Part shown: positions 8,294 through 16,733 of the stretch, in pieces
Layout: the number at the start of each line of letters is the position of its first letter
Position numbering within the stretch: position 1 is the first letter of the stretch
Origin: AC-32 sp035518635
GTDB lineage: Bacteria > Actinomycetota > Thermoleophilia > Gaiellales > Gaiellaceae
Direction of reading: 5' to 3'
NCBI GenBank assembly: GCA_035518635.1
Contig: DATIXI010000055.1
Coordinates: 1-64,000 of the forward strand
DNA: 64,000 nt
The notes under the pieces: model-generated
Databases searched by the model: none
Told to the model about the DNA's origin: nothing
Seen by the model: only the letters and a program-made list of their open reading frames with translations
Made by a program: the position numbers and the translations under genes

Positions 8294-11200
8294 TTGTTGC
8301 GAGACATGCTGGCCCGGCGACGCCGGGTGGTGTACCTCGTTGCAGCAACGCTCTCGGCCGGTCTCTTGAGCTTCGTCGGAAGCGGCGTCGCCTCGGGGTC
8401 CGGCCACGAGCTGAGTGTTGCGGCGGGCACCAATCTCACGGCGACGTCGACCTACGCGGTCGGGAAGTCCGCCAGCGGCTACGTCGCGAAGACCGACAAG
8501 TCGCTGCTCGGCAGAACCGACTCGAAGATGATCAACGTCGTCATCAAGTACGCGTTCACGCCGACGGCGAGCTACGCGGGGACGATCCACGGCCTGAAGG
8601 CCACGAGTCCCCGCGTGACGCACAAGTCGCTGCGGAAGAACAAGAAGGCGGTGAAGGCCTACCAGGCCTACGCCGCGAAGCGGATCAAGAAGATCGACAA
8701 GGCGCTTCGGAAGGCCGTGCCGCAGATCAGGCTCGGGCAGAGCTTCCGAATGGCCTATGGCGGCGTCGCCGCACGCGTGCCGGCGAACAAGGTCGCGGCG
8801 CTGCTCGGCGCCCGCGGCGTGGTCGCCGTGCAGAAGGACACGCTCAACCACCCACTCGACGACAACACGTCGTTCATCGGCGCGACCAGCGTCTGGCCCT
8901 CGCTCGGCGGCTCGGCGAACGCGGGTTCGAACGTCGTCTTCGGCGACATCGACACGGGCGTCTGGCCGGAGCATCCGATGCTCTCGCCTGCGGGAATCTC
9001 CGCACCGGCCGGCGGCCTCAAGGGCTGCCAGTTCGGAGACGGCACCGACACGGCCCACCTGGGCCCGACGTTCGCCTGCAACAACAAGCTGATCGGGGCG
9101 TACGCGAAGACCGCGACCTACATGGCCGCGATCGGCTCGGACGGGCAGGAGTTCTGCAACGACACGACCGACGTGTGCTCGCCGCGTGACTCCGAGGGTC
9201 ACGGCACGCATACGACGACGACCGCGGCCGGCGACTGCGTCTCCTCTGCCGTCCTCTACGGCGTCGAGCGCGGTCCGGTCTGCGGGATCGCCCCCGGTGC
9301 GCACGTGATCGAGTATCGCGTGTGCCTCGTTCAGGGCTGCTTCGGCTCGGACTCCGTCTCGGCTGTCGCGCAGGCGATCGCCGACGGCGTCAACGTGATC
9401 AACTTCTCGATCTCGGGCGGCGGCTCGCCGTACACCGACCCGGTCGAGCTTGCGTTCCTGGATGCCACGAATGCCGGCATCTCGGTCAACGCCTCCGCCG
9501 GCAACGCCGGCCCGGGGGCCGGCACCTCCGACCACGGCGGGCCGTGGACGACGACCGTGGGCGCCTCGGCGGGCCCGCGCGAGTTCCGCTCCACGCTGCA
9601 TCTGACTGCTGACGGCGGCGCCACGCTGGACGTTCCGGGCGTGACGCTGACCAACGGCATCTCGAGCCCGACACCCGTCGTCATGGCGGCAACCCTTCCG
9701 GGCGAGGACGCGCTCTGCCAGTCCACCCTCGCGCCGGGCCTGGCTACGGGCAAGGTCGTGGTCTGCTCACGCGGGAACAACGGCCGCATCGACAAGGGCC
9801 GCAGAGTCCTCGCGGGCGGAGCGGTAGGGATGATCCTGTTCAACCAGTCGGCTGCGGTCACTGACCTGGAGTCGGACAACCACTACCTGCCGGCGATCCA
9901 GACACAGTTCAACTCGAACTCGATCGCCAATTTCGTCACCAGCCACACGAACGTGATGGCGACGTGGGCGCAGGGCACCGCACAGCCGGGACAGGCCGAC
10001 GTGATGGCCTCGTTCTCGTCGCGCGGCCCGACCAGCGACTGGATCAAGCCGGACGTGACGGCTCCGGGCGTGCAGGTGCTCGCCGGGACGACGCCGCAGC
10101 CTGACCAGACGACGGCCGACAACGGCCCGCCAGGCAATCTGTACATGGCGATCGCCGGCACGTCGATGTCGAGCCCGCACGCGGCAGGCGTCTCGATCCT
10201 CGTCAAGGCCGCGCATCCGAGCTGGACGCCGGAGGAGATCAAGTCGGCGCTGATGACGTCGTCCGTGCAGTCCGTCGTCAAGGAGGACGGCGTCACTCCG
10301 GCCGGCGTGTTCGACATGGGTGCCGGGTCGATCCGCGCCGACCGCGCGGTGAATCCGACGCTCCTCTTCAACGAGACGTACGCGGACTTCGTCGCCGCTG
10401 GAACGGACACCCTGCACCGCATCGACCTGAACATCCCGAGCATCGACGCCACGACGATGAGCGGCTCGATCTCGACCCAGCGGACGGCGATCAACGTCTC
10501 CGGCAAGACCCAGAACATGGCGGTCTCGATCACGGAGCCGGCGGGTGTGGACATCACCGTCGGCAACAAGAACCACGACCTGCACATCGGCAAGAACGAC
10601 AGCCTCACGTTCCCGATCACGATCAGCGCCCCGGACGTGGCGAACGGCCAGTATCAGGGCCGGATCAACCTCACGCCGAGCGCGGGCGGGAACACGGTGA
10701 CGATTCCGGTCGCCTTCGTGAAGCAGCAGGGCAGCGTGACGATGAGCAATTCGTGCTCACCCACGAGCTTCGTGGCCAAGAGCGGCGTGTCCCACTGCAC
10801 CGCAACGGTGGCGAACCTGGGACAGTCGTCGAGCACCGCGTCGCTCAACGTCTCGCCGCGCGAGTCCGGCAAGCCGCTGCAGTACAGCAACGTGGGCCTG
10901 CCGGGTTCGGTCATCGGCTCCGGTGACGGCGTCCAGTGGAACGGCACGCTCTCGCCGGCGATCCCGCCGCAGGTCACCGCGATCAACAACATCACCGGCG
11001 GAGGCCCGGCGGGCGGCTACCTGCCGCTCTCGAGCTTCGGCGGAAACCTGGTCATCCCGGGCGGCGACGACGCGCTCACAAACGTCAACGTGCCGGCGTT
11101 CAACTACGGCGGCGAGACGTACAGCAGGATCGGCGTCGTCACGAACGGCTACGTCGTGATCGGAGGAGGGACGGCTTCGGATGTGAACTTCTTCCCGCAG

Positions 11201-11710
11201 ACGTTCCCGAACCCGGCCCGGCCGAACAACGTGATCGCTCCGTTCTGGACCGATCTCAACACCACGGGCGGCTCGGGTACGAACAACGTGATCCTCGTGA
11301 ACGTGCTGAGCGACGGCGTGAACAGCTGGATCGTCGTCGACTTCGAGGCCGTGAAGAACTTCAGCAACTCGACCACGCACACCGGTGAGATCTGGATCCA
11401 GGTGGGCGGCACCGAGCAGCTGACGATCTCGTACGGCACGGCCAACGCAGGCGCCGGCGATCCGGGCTCCGCGATCAACTGGGGCGCGGAGAACCGCGAC
11501 GGCACCAGCGGGAAGAACATCAGCTCGGCACCGGCCAACAACACGGAGTATCGGCCGGTACTCAGCGGGCCGACCGCGGGTGGGTCGGTGACCATCCCGT
11601 TCGACATCACGAGCAAGAAGACCGGCACGTGGCACTCGGACGCGACGATGACGTCCAGCACCACGCCCGGCAGCACGATCGCTCCACAGACGCTCACGGT
11701 CACTCCGTAA
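8294..11710 (+). CDS. Secreted subtilisin-like serine protease (S8), copy 2
   Basis: A close paralogue of the preceding gene with the same domain order: signal peptide, prodomain, S8 catalytic domain with PA insert, beta-rich C-terminus. The triad residues are D220 (DIDTGVWPEHP), H303 (EGHGTHT) and S624 (GTSMSSPHA). The open frame extends upstream to 8066, but TTG at 8294 aligns with the copy-1 start, follows the conserved ribosome site and gives exactly 1138 residues, the same as copy 1. The C-terminal third differs more than the catalytic core, which may reflect different binding targets. Confidence 0.93.
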   Translation: MLRDMLARRRRVVYLVAATLSAGLLSFVGSGVASGSGHELSVAAGTNLTATSTYAVGKSASGYVAKTDKSLLGRTDSKMINVVIKYAFTPTASYAGTIHGLKATSPRVTHKSLRKNKKAVKAYQAYAAKRIKKIDKALRKAVPQIRLGQSFRMAYGGVAARVPANKVAALLGARGVVAVQKDTLNHPLDDNTSFIGATSVWPSLGGSANAGSNVVFGDIDTGVWPEHPMLSPAGISAPAGGLKGCQFGDGTDTAHLGPTFACNNKLIGAYAKTATYMAAIGSDGQEFCNDTTDVCSPRDSEGHGTHTTTTAAGDCVSSAVLYGVERGPVCGIAPGAHVIEYRVCLVQGCFGSDSVSAVAQAIADGVNVINFSISGGGSPYTDPVELAFLDATNAGISVNASAGNAGPGAGTSDHGGPWTTTVGASAGPREFRSTLHLTADGGATLDVPGVTLTNGISSPTPVVMAATLPGEDALCQSTLAPGLATGKVVVCSRGNNGRIDKGRRVLAGGAVGMILFNQSAAVTDLESDNHYLPAIQTQFNSNSIANFVTSHTNVMATWAQGTAQPGQADVMASFSSRGPTSDWIKPDVTAPGVQVLAGTTPQPDQTTADNGPPGNLYMAIAGTSMSSPHAAGVSILVKAAHPSWTPEEIKSALMTSSVQSVVKEDGVTPAGVFDMGAGSIRADRAVNPTLLFNETYADFVAAGTDTLHRIDLNIPSIDATTMSGSISTQRTAINVSGKTQNMAVSITEPAGVDITVGNKNHDLHIGKNDSLTFPITISAPDVANGQYQGRINLTPSAGGNTVTIPVAFVKQQGSVTMSNSCSPTSFVAKSGVSHCTATVANLGQSSSTASLNVSPRESGKPLQYSNVGLPGSVIGSGDGVQWNGTLSPAIPPQVTAINNITGGGPAGGYLPLSSFGGNLVIPGGDDALTNVNVPAFNYGGETYSRIGVVTNGYVVIGGGTASDVNFFPQTFPNPARPNNVIAPFWTDLNTTGGSGTNNVILVNVLSDGVNSWIVVDFEAVKNFSNSTTHTGEIWIQVGGTEQLTISYGTANAGAGDPGSAINWGAENRDGTSGKNISSAPANNTEYRPVLSGPTAGGSVTIPFDITSKKTGTWHSDATMTSSTTPGSTIAPQTLTVTP

Positions 11711-11734
11711 GCGCGAAGCAAGCGTTCGACTCAC

Positions 11735-11760
11735 GAGGGGCCGCCTCCGGGCGGCCCCTC
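11735..11760 (+). terminator. GC-rich hairpin after subtilase 2
   Basis: This 26-nt hairpin is identical to the one at 8074-8099 (11-bp stem, TCCG loop) and lies 24 nt after the stop codon, the same distance as in copy 1. Confidence 0.75.
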
Positions 11761-11836
11761 GGAGTTCCGGGGGTGGCATGCTCGCCCCCGCGCCTCTACG
11801 ATTTGGCCGAGGACGAGGGAAGGGAGTCGCACGATC

Positions 11837-12706
11837 ATGAGCAGGGGAGCAGTGGCACGAGGCGTGCTGGCCGTGGCCGGGTCGCTCGCGCTCGGCGCGG
11901 CGGGCTACGCGCTCGCCGGCACCCTCTCGGTGTCGCTCGGTGCCAAAGGCCCGAATCCGGCCACGGCCACGGTCAACTGGGGCGACACGGTCGAGTTCCG
12001 CAATGCCGACGCCGTTCCGCACGGGATCACGTCGCGGTACCCGGACCTCCGGGTCGAGACGATCCCGCCCGGCTCGACCTATACGACGACGTTCACGAGT
12101 CGCACGAGCACGTACGGGTACCGCCAGACCGGCCCCAAGCGGTACACCGGCCAGATCGTCGTGAGGTTCTCCGGGCACGTCTCGTTGAGCGCGCGCCCGA
12201 CGGCGGTGGCCCGCAGCCGCGCGCTCGTCCTCAAGGGCGTCGCGAGCCTGCACGGCACGCCGGTCCTGCTCGAGCTCCGCGCGGGCGGCGGTGCCGTCTG
12301 GACGAAGCTCAAGGTCGTGACCAGCGGCCAGAACGGCCGGTTCTCGACGACGGTGCGGCTCACGCGCGGCGGGAGGCTCCGCGCTTCGATCGAGGCCGGG
12401 CGAATCCGGTCCGCGCTCGTGACCGTGGACGTGAAGCCGACCATCTCCGTCGCCGCGGGCGGCGGACGGGTTCGCGCCAGGCTGGTGCCCGCTGCCGCCG
12501 CCTCGAAGCTGACGCTGGAGTGCCGGCTGCGGGGCCGGTGGAAGCACGTAGCGGCGAGACTGCCCGGCGCATCCGGGGCCGTGTCGTTCCCGTGGCGCGG
12601 CAGCTCTGGCCGGACCCTCGTTCGCGTGAGCGTTCTCGGACGGGACGTCGCCGCCGGGTTCGCGCCGCAGAGCAGCCGGACGCTCGCTCTCGGCGGAAGC
12701 TGCTAG
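11837..12706 (+). CDS. Secreted cupredoxin-like protein with degenerate copper site
   Basis: A 289-residue exported protein. A hydrophobic signal segment (about residues 7-28) precedes a plastocyanin-like domain to about residue 111, followed by two beta-sandwich-like repeats. One copper-ligand position is kept at H62 (VPHGI). The second motif, normally Y-x-Y-x-C-x-x-H-x-x-M-x-G, reads YGYRQTGPKRYTG, so Cys, His and Met are Q97, P100 and Y103. It is therefore unlikely to bind type-1 copper and may be a binding or structural module. A ribosome site (GAGGGAAGGGAG) precedes the ATG. It overlaps the convergent next gene by 4 nt. Confidence 0.82.
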   Translation: MSRGAVARGVLAVAGSLALGAAGYALAGTLSVSLGAKGPNPATATVNWGDTVEFRNADAVPHGITSRYPDLRVETIPPGSTYTTTFTSRTSTYGYRQTGPKRYTGQIVVRFSGHVSLSARPTAVARSRALVLKGVASLHGTPVLLELRAGGGAVWTKLKVVTSGQNGRFSTTVRLTRGGRLRASIEAGRIRSALVTVDVKPTISVAAGGGRVRARLVPAAAASKLTLECRLRGRWKHVAARLPGASGAVSFPWRGSSGRTLVRVSVLGRDVAAGFAPQSSRTLALGGSC

Positions 12707-14079
12707 CCGATCAGGCTCCGCCCGCGCATCGACGGCAGCGGCTCGATTCCGAGCAGCTCGAGCACCGTGGGCGCCACGTCGAGGAGGTGCATCCCGTCGG
12801 CGGGACCGGGCTCGATTCCGGGCCCGGCGATGATCAGGAGGCCGTCCTGCGCGTGGTTGGCTCCATCCGGGCCGGTGTCGTTCTCGAAGGTGTGCAGGCC
12901 GTTGCCGCCGCCAACGGTGCCCACTGCCCGCCAGGCGAGATCGCCGAAGAAGACGAGCAGGTCCGGCGCGATGCCGTTGACCTCCTCGTAGAGCTCCTCG
13001 GGCCGGTAGACCCTGGTGCCGAGCGGCGCCCCGTCCGGCCCAGGAATCGCTTCCAGGCGCACGGCGAGCTCGTCCCGGACGCGCTCGACCTCGCCCGGAG
13101 GGACTATCCCCTGCGGCTCGCGGCCGCTCACGTTCAGGAAGACGCGGCCGTAGTAGCCGCCCTCGCCCCAGGCCGTCGTCTCCGCCCAGTCGACCCCGGC
13201 CTCCTGTAGCGAGCTGACCCCGTCCGGCTCCTGCAGCATCCGCAGCAGGCCCTCGCGGCGCAGCCACTCGTTCAGGCGGATCCCGCCCTCCATCGCGCGT
13301 GCGCCGTGGTCCGAGACGACGAGGACGACGGTGTCCTCGTCGGCGCGCTCCAGCAGGCGCGCCATCAGACAGTCGAGATGGCGGTGGTAGTCGAAGATCG
13401 CGTTCTCGTAGGGGCTCCCGGGCTCGTGTAGCGGGTGCGCGGGGTCCATGTCCTTCCAGAACGCGTGATGCATGCGGTCGAGGCCGATCTCCACCATCGC
13501 GAACAGCTCCCAGGGCTTCGTGTCGAGGAGGTGCTCCGCGAGGTGGAAGCGCTTGTCGGTCATCTCGTAGACCTGGAGGAGCAGGTCGTCCCTGTCGTCG
13601 GTGCGGAAGTTCTCGCAGTCGAACCGGTACTCGCCGACGACCTGCTCGACCTCGCGGGCGAGCTGCGGCGGGTGCGTGTATCGGCTCTCGAGCGAGGGAG
13701 TCAGGAAGCAGCTCACGAGGACGCCGTTGAGCGGGCGCGGCGGGTAGGTGCCCGGGACGGCCAGCACGATCGACGGCTTGCCGTACCTGGTCGCGAGATC
13801 CCAGAGGCGCGGGGCCTTCACCGCCGAGCCGTCGGCGATGCCCAGGCCGTCGTACGAGTGGTCGGTCCGGTTGCGGAAGCCGTAGATACCGAGGTCACCG
13901 GGCGAGCGGCTCGACATCATGCAGGACCAGGCCGGCACCGTGATCGGCGGCACCACCGACCGCAGGCGCCCGTACCGGCCGCGCTCCATCAGGCCGGCGA
14001 GCGTGGGGAGGTCCTGGCGCCAGCGCTCGAGCACGAGCGAAGGCTCGGCGCAGTCCAGCCCGATCAGTATGACCTTCAC
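12703..14079 (-). CDS. Alkaline phosphatase superfamily (type I phosphodiesterase-like) protein 1
   Basis: A 458-residue enzyme of the nucleotide-pyrophosphatase/phosphodiesterase branch. Metal ligand D9 (LIGLDCAEP), probable nucleophile T47 (ITVPAW), D-x-x-x-H in GLDRMHHAFW and SDHGA are all present. There is no signal peptide, so it is probably cytoplasmic. GTG at 14079 is chosen because GGAGG lies 5 nt before it; GTG at 14091 is an alternative. It is divergent from a paralogue at the edge of the polysaccharide locus, so it may act on a glycan or lipid phosphoester. The substrate cannot be read from the sequence. Confidence 0.85.
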   Translation of the reverse strand: MKVILIGLDCAEPSLVLERWRQDLPTLAGLMERGRYGRLRSVVPPITVPAWSCMMSSRSPGDLGIYGFRNRTDHSYDGLGIADGSAVKAPRLWDLATRYGKPSIVLAVPGTYPPRPLNGVLVSCFLTPSLESRYTHPPQLAREVEQVVGEYRFDCENFRTDDRDDLLLQVYEMTDKRFHLAEHLLDTKPWELFAMVEIGLDRMHHAFWKDMDPAHPLHEPGSPYENAIFDYHRHLDCLMARLLERADEDTVVLVVSDHGARAMEGGIRLNEWLRREGLLRMLQEPDGVSSLQEAGVDWAETTAWGEGGYYGRVFLNVSGREPQGIVPPGEVERVRDELAVRLEAIPGPDGAPLGTRVYRPEELYEEVNGIAPDLLVFFGDLAWRAVGTVGGGNGLHTFENDTGPDGANHAQDGLLIIAGPGIEPGPADGMHLLDVAPTVLELLGIEPLPSMRGRSLIG

Positions 14080-14094
14080 CCCCACCTCCACCTG

Positions 14095-14137
14095 AGTGTA
14101 GTCCCGTTCGGAGCGATCAATCCCGCTCGCCTACACT
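14095..14137. promoter_or_regulatory. Divergent -10 elements between two phosphatase-superfamily genes
   Basis: TACACT occurs on the minus strand at 14095-14100 and on the plus strand at 14132-14137, each close to the start of one of the divergent genes. On the plus side the element is 7 nt before the ATG at 14145 and no ribosome site is visible, which fits a leaderless mRNA. Confidence 0.55.
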
Positions 14138-14144
14138 GATATTC

Positions 14145-15785
14145 ATGTCTATCCCGGCTCTCACGGTGATCGGGCTGGACGCGGCCACCTTCGACGTGAT
14201 CGATCCGCTGGTCGAGGCCGGCGAGCTCCCGACCCTGGCGCGGCTCCTCGACGGCGGCGCGCGCGGGTCGCTTCGCTCGACGACGCACCCGCTGACGCCG
14301 CTGGCCTGGACGACCATGACCACGGGGGTCAACGCCGGCCGCCACGGGATCTGGGACTTCACCGAGCGCGACGAGACCGGCTACGGCCTCCGGATCGTCA
14401 ACGGGAGCCACAGCCGCGCTCCGGCTGTGTGGTCGCGACTGTCCGCCGCCGGCCGCCGGGTCGGGATCGTGAACGTCCCGTTCACGTGGCCCGCTCCCGA
14501 CGTCGACGGCTTCGTCCTCGCCGGCATGGACGCCGCCGCCCGCGAGGACGGGATGACCTCGCCCCGCGACCTGATCGGCGAGCTCCAGAGCCGGTTCGGC
14601 CGGCTGCTCCTCGACCACACGTTCCCGCTCGACCGCCGTGGGAGGCTCGACGTCGAGCTCGTACGGGAGTCGTGCGCGCAGAAGGCCGCGATCGTGGACT
14701 GGCTCGTCTCGCGCTACTCGCCGGAGCTGCTCTTCGTCGTCTTCATGGCGGCCGACCACGTCCACCACCTCGCCTGGCCCGACTGGGAGGAGCGGGGTCC
14801 CGAGAGCAGGGTCGCGGAGGTCTACCGGATCCTCGACTCCACCGTCGGGAAGCTCCTGGGACGGCTCGGCGACGACGCGAACGTCCTCGTCGTCTCGGAT
14901 CACGGCGGCGGCGCGCTTCGGGGGGTCGTGAACCTCAACGCCTGGTTGGCCGAGCAGGGCTATCTCGAGTACGCCTCGGCCCCCGGCTACGCGAACGGGA
15001 ACGCCGCCCGGCTTCCGGCCCGGCGCCTGTACGAGCTGTGGCGCAGGCTTCCGAGAGAGCTGCGCTACTCCCTCAAGCAACGGCTCCCCGGCCTGCGCGA
15101 GCGGGCGTACGGCCTCGGGGCGCCAAGCGTGATCGACTGGCAACGCACGCAGGCGTTCGCCTACGGGAGCTTCGGCAGCGTCGTCCTCAATGTCGCGGGC
15201 CGGGAGCAGTTCGGCGTCGTCCCGCCCGGAGAGCCGTACGAGCGGCTGAGGGAGGAGCTGCGGGAGCGCCTGCTGGATCTGCGCTGGACCGACGGGCAGC
15301 GGATCGTCGCCGCCGTGCACCGGCGGGAGGACCTCTTCGTCGGGCCCGAGCTCGACCGGATTCCCGACCTGATCGTCGAGCTCCGCGACTACGCCTGGCT
15401 CGGCAAGGGCAACCTCGTGCGCCGCACGCCGACACTCGAGGACACCATCTCGATCCGCGCGCACCCGGACCAGCTGTACGTCGGCAGCCACCGGCCGGAC
15501 GGGGTCTTCGTCCTGTCCGGCCCGGCCGCGCGGGCTGGCGCGGAGCTGCATGGCGGGGTGGCGGACGTCGCGCCGACGATCCTCTACCTGCTCGGCGAGC
15601 CGATTCCGGCCGAGCTCGAAGGGCGCCTGCTCGCGGAGGCGCTCGAGCCGTCCCTGCTGGACTCGCGGCCGCCGGAGTTCGTCGATCAGGAGATCGCCGG
15701 AGCCGCCCTTGCCGGGGCACCGACGGCGCTCGCGAGCCCGCCCGAGGTCGAGGAGCGCCTGCGCGACCTCGGCTACGTCGAGTAG
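14145..15785 (+). CDS. Alkaline phosphatase superfamily (type I phosphodiesterase-like) protein 2
   Basis: A 546-residue paralogue of the divergent gene. It shows D12 (VIGLDAATF), probable nucleophile T51 (LTPLAW) followed by TTGVNAGRHGIWDF, AADHVHHLAW and SDHGGGA, which complete the two-metal site. It is longer than its partner by an insert in the middle. No signal peptide is seen. It is probably a phosphodiesterase or phosphoglycan-modifying enzyme of the neighbouring polysaccharide locus, which is an inference from context. Its 3' end overlaps the convergent glycosyltransferase gene by 13 nt. Confidence 0.85.
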   Translation: MSIPALTVIGLDAATFDVIDPLVEAGELPTLARLLDGGARGSLRSTTHPLTPLAWTTMTTGVNAGRHGIWDFTERDETGYGLRIVNGSHSRAPAVWSRLSAAGRRVGIVNVPFTWPAPDVDGFVLAGMDAAAREDGMTSPRDLIGELQSRFGRLLLDHTFPLDRRGRLDVELVRESCAQKAAIVDWLVSRYSPELLFVVFMAADHVHHLAWPDWEERGPESRVAEVYRILDSTVGKLLGRLGDDANVLVVSDHGGGALRGVVNLNAWLAEQGYLEYASAPGYANGNAARLPARRLYELWRRLPRELRYSLKQRLPGLRERAYGLGAPSVIDWQRTQAFAYGSFGSVVLNVAGREQFGVVPPGEPYERLREELRERLLDLRWTDGQRIVAAVHRREDLFVGPELDRIPDLIVELRDYAWLGKGNLVRRTPTLEDTISIRAHPDQLYVGSHRPDGVFVLSGPAARAGAELHGGVADVAPTILYLLGEPIPAELEGRLLAEALEPSLLDSRPPEFVDQEIAGAALAGAPTALASPPEVEERLRDLGYVE

Positions 15786-16249
15786 CCGACGAGCTCTTCG
15801 AGGTAGGCGCGGAGATCAGCGGCGAGCAGGCTCTCGCCGCCCGGCGTTCTCTCGAGCGGCGGCACCGGCCCGGCGAGCGCCGCGGCCAGATCCGCGGGAT
15901 CCTCCACGAGCGTGAGGAGCCCGGTCTCGGCGAGCCTGCGGGCGAATGGCACCTGGTGGTCGTCGACCGCCTCGCCGTAGCGGTGCAGCCGCGGCACCAC
16001 GACCGGCCGCTTCCCCTCGGCCACGGTCGTCATCACCGAGCCGACGCCTGCGTGCGAGACGACGACGCGCGCCCGGCGGACGTGCTCGCGGAGCTCCGGG
16101 TACTCGAGGTAGTCGAACCAGACTGCACCGGCCGGGTGAAACGTCGAGACGCCGGCCTGCACGACGAGCTCCTCGTCGTCGATCGCTTCGAGGCCTCGGA
16201 GGAGCCGGTCGAACGGATACGCCTGGGTGCCGAGGGTGACGAAGATCAC
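15773..16249 (-). CDS. Glycosyltransferase catalytic subunit, Alg13/PssE-like (GT28 C-terminal domain)
   Basis: A 158-residue protein beginning VIFVTLGTQAYPFDRLL, the start typical of the GT28 C-terminal fold. The sugar-nucleotide-binding region is SHAGVGSVMTTVAEGKRPVVVPR. The frame is open further upstream, but GTG at 16249 overlaps the stop of the Alg14-like gene (GTGA) and matches the family N-terminus. The pair would form a two-subunit glycosyltransferase at the membrane, adding an early sugar to the polyprenyl-linked repeat unit. Confidence 0.88.
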   Translation of the reverse strand: MIFVTLGTQAYPFDRLLRGLEAIDDEELVVQAGVSTFHPAGAVWFDYLEYPELREHVRRARVVVSHAGVGSVMTTVAEGKRPVVVPRLHRYGEAVDDHQVPFARRLAETGLLTLVEDPADLAAALAGPVPPLERTPGGESLLAADLRAYLEELVGYST

Positions 16250-16728
16250 GTCTGCTCGAAGACGTTCCCGCGGAAGCGCGCCCGGGGCAGGGCGCGCTGC
16301 AGCTCGGGCCACTGAACGTACGTGCGCGAGACGATCGGCGCGGTCATCCGGTAGCTCAGCGACGGCCTGTCGATCCGGGTGAGCGTCTCGACGTAGACGA
16401 TCCGGGCGCCGAAGATCCGGCCGACCCAGGCGAACGGCACGGCCACCCCGGCCCCGGTCGTGACGACGACGCGCGGCCTCGTGCGGCCGACGACGCGGAA
16501 GGCGAGGACGACGTTGCGGAGCAGGTTCGGCAGGTTCCGGTTCGTGGGCGAATGCGCCCAGACGACCTCCTCGTCGGCGAGCAGCGTGCGCGTGTCGCCC
16601 GCGTCGAAGCTGACCCAGAGGCGGCTGAAGCCTTCCCAGGCCTTGCGGAGCGCCAGGAGCTGCAGGAGGTGCCCGCCGGTCGAGCAGACGAGCAGCAGCT
16701 GCGGCCGCGCGGTCGATCTGCGTGTCAT
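16246..16728 (-). CDS. Glycosyltransferase membrane-anchor subunit, Alg14/PssD-like
   Basis: A 160-residue Alg14-type protein. The N-terminal QLLLVCSTGGHLLQLLAL carries the GGH motif of the family, and VVTTGAGVAVPFAWVGRIFG follows. It lacks a donor-binding domain of its own and would recruit the Alg13-like partner encoded immediately downstream, with which it overlaps by 4 nt. It starts 5 nt after the polyprenyl-phosphate sugar transferase gene, so the three form one operon. Confidence 0.88.
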   Translation of the reverse strand: MTRRSTARPQLLLVCSTGGHLLQLLALRKAWEGFSRLWVSFDAGDTRTLLADEEVVWAHSPTNRNLPNLLRNVVLAFRVVGRTRPRVVVTTGAGVAVPFAWVGRIFGARIVYVETLTRIDRPSLSYRMTAPIVSRTYVQWPELQRALPRARFRGNVFEQT

Positions 16729-16733
16729 GCCGG

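Noticed and set aside
4633..11710. Tandem protease duplication considered as a transposon-borne copy
   Set aside because: No transposase, terminal inverted repeats or target duplications are seen; unequal recombination is simpler.
10757..13267. Very long minus-strand open frame (836 codons) spanning three plus- and minus-strand genes
   Set aside because: High GC leaves few stop codons; the translation is low-complexity Arg/Gly/Ala, while clear protein families read in the other frames.
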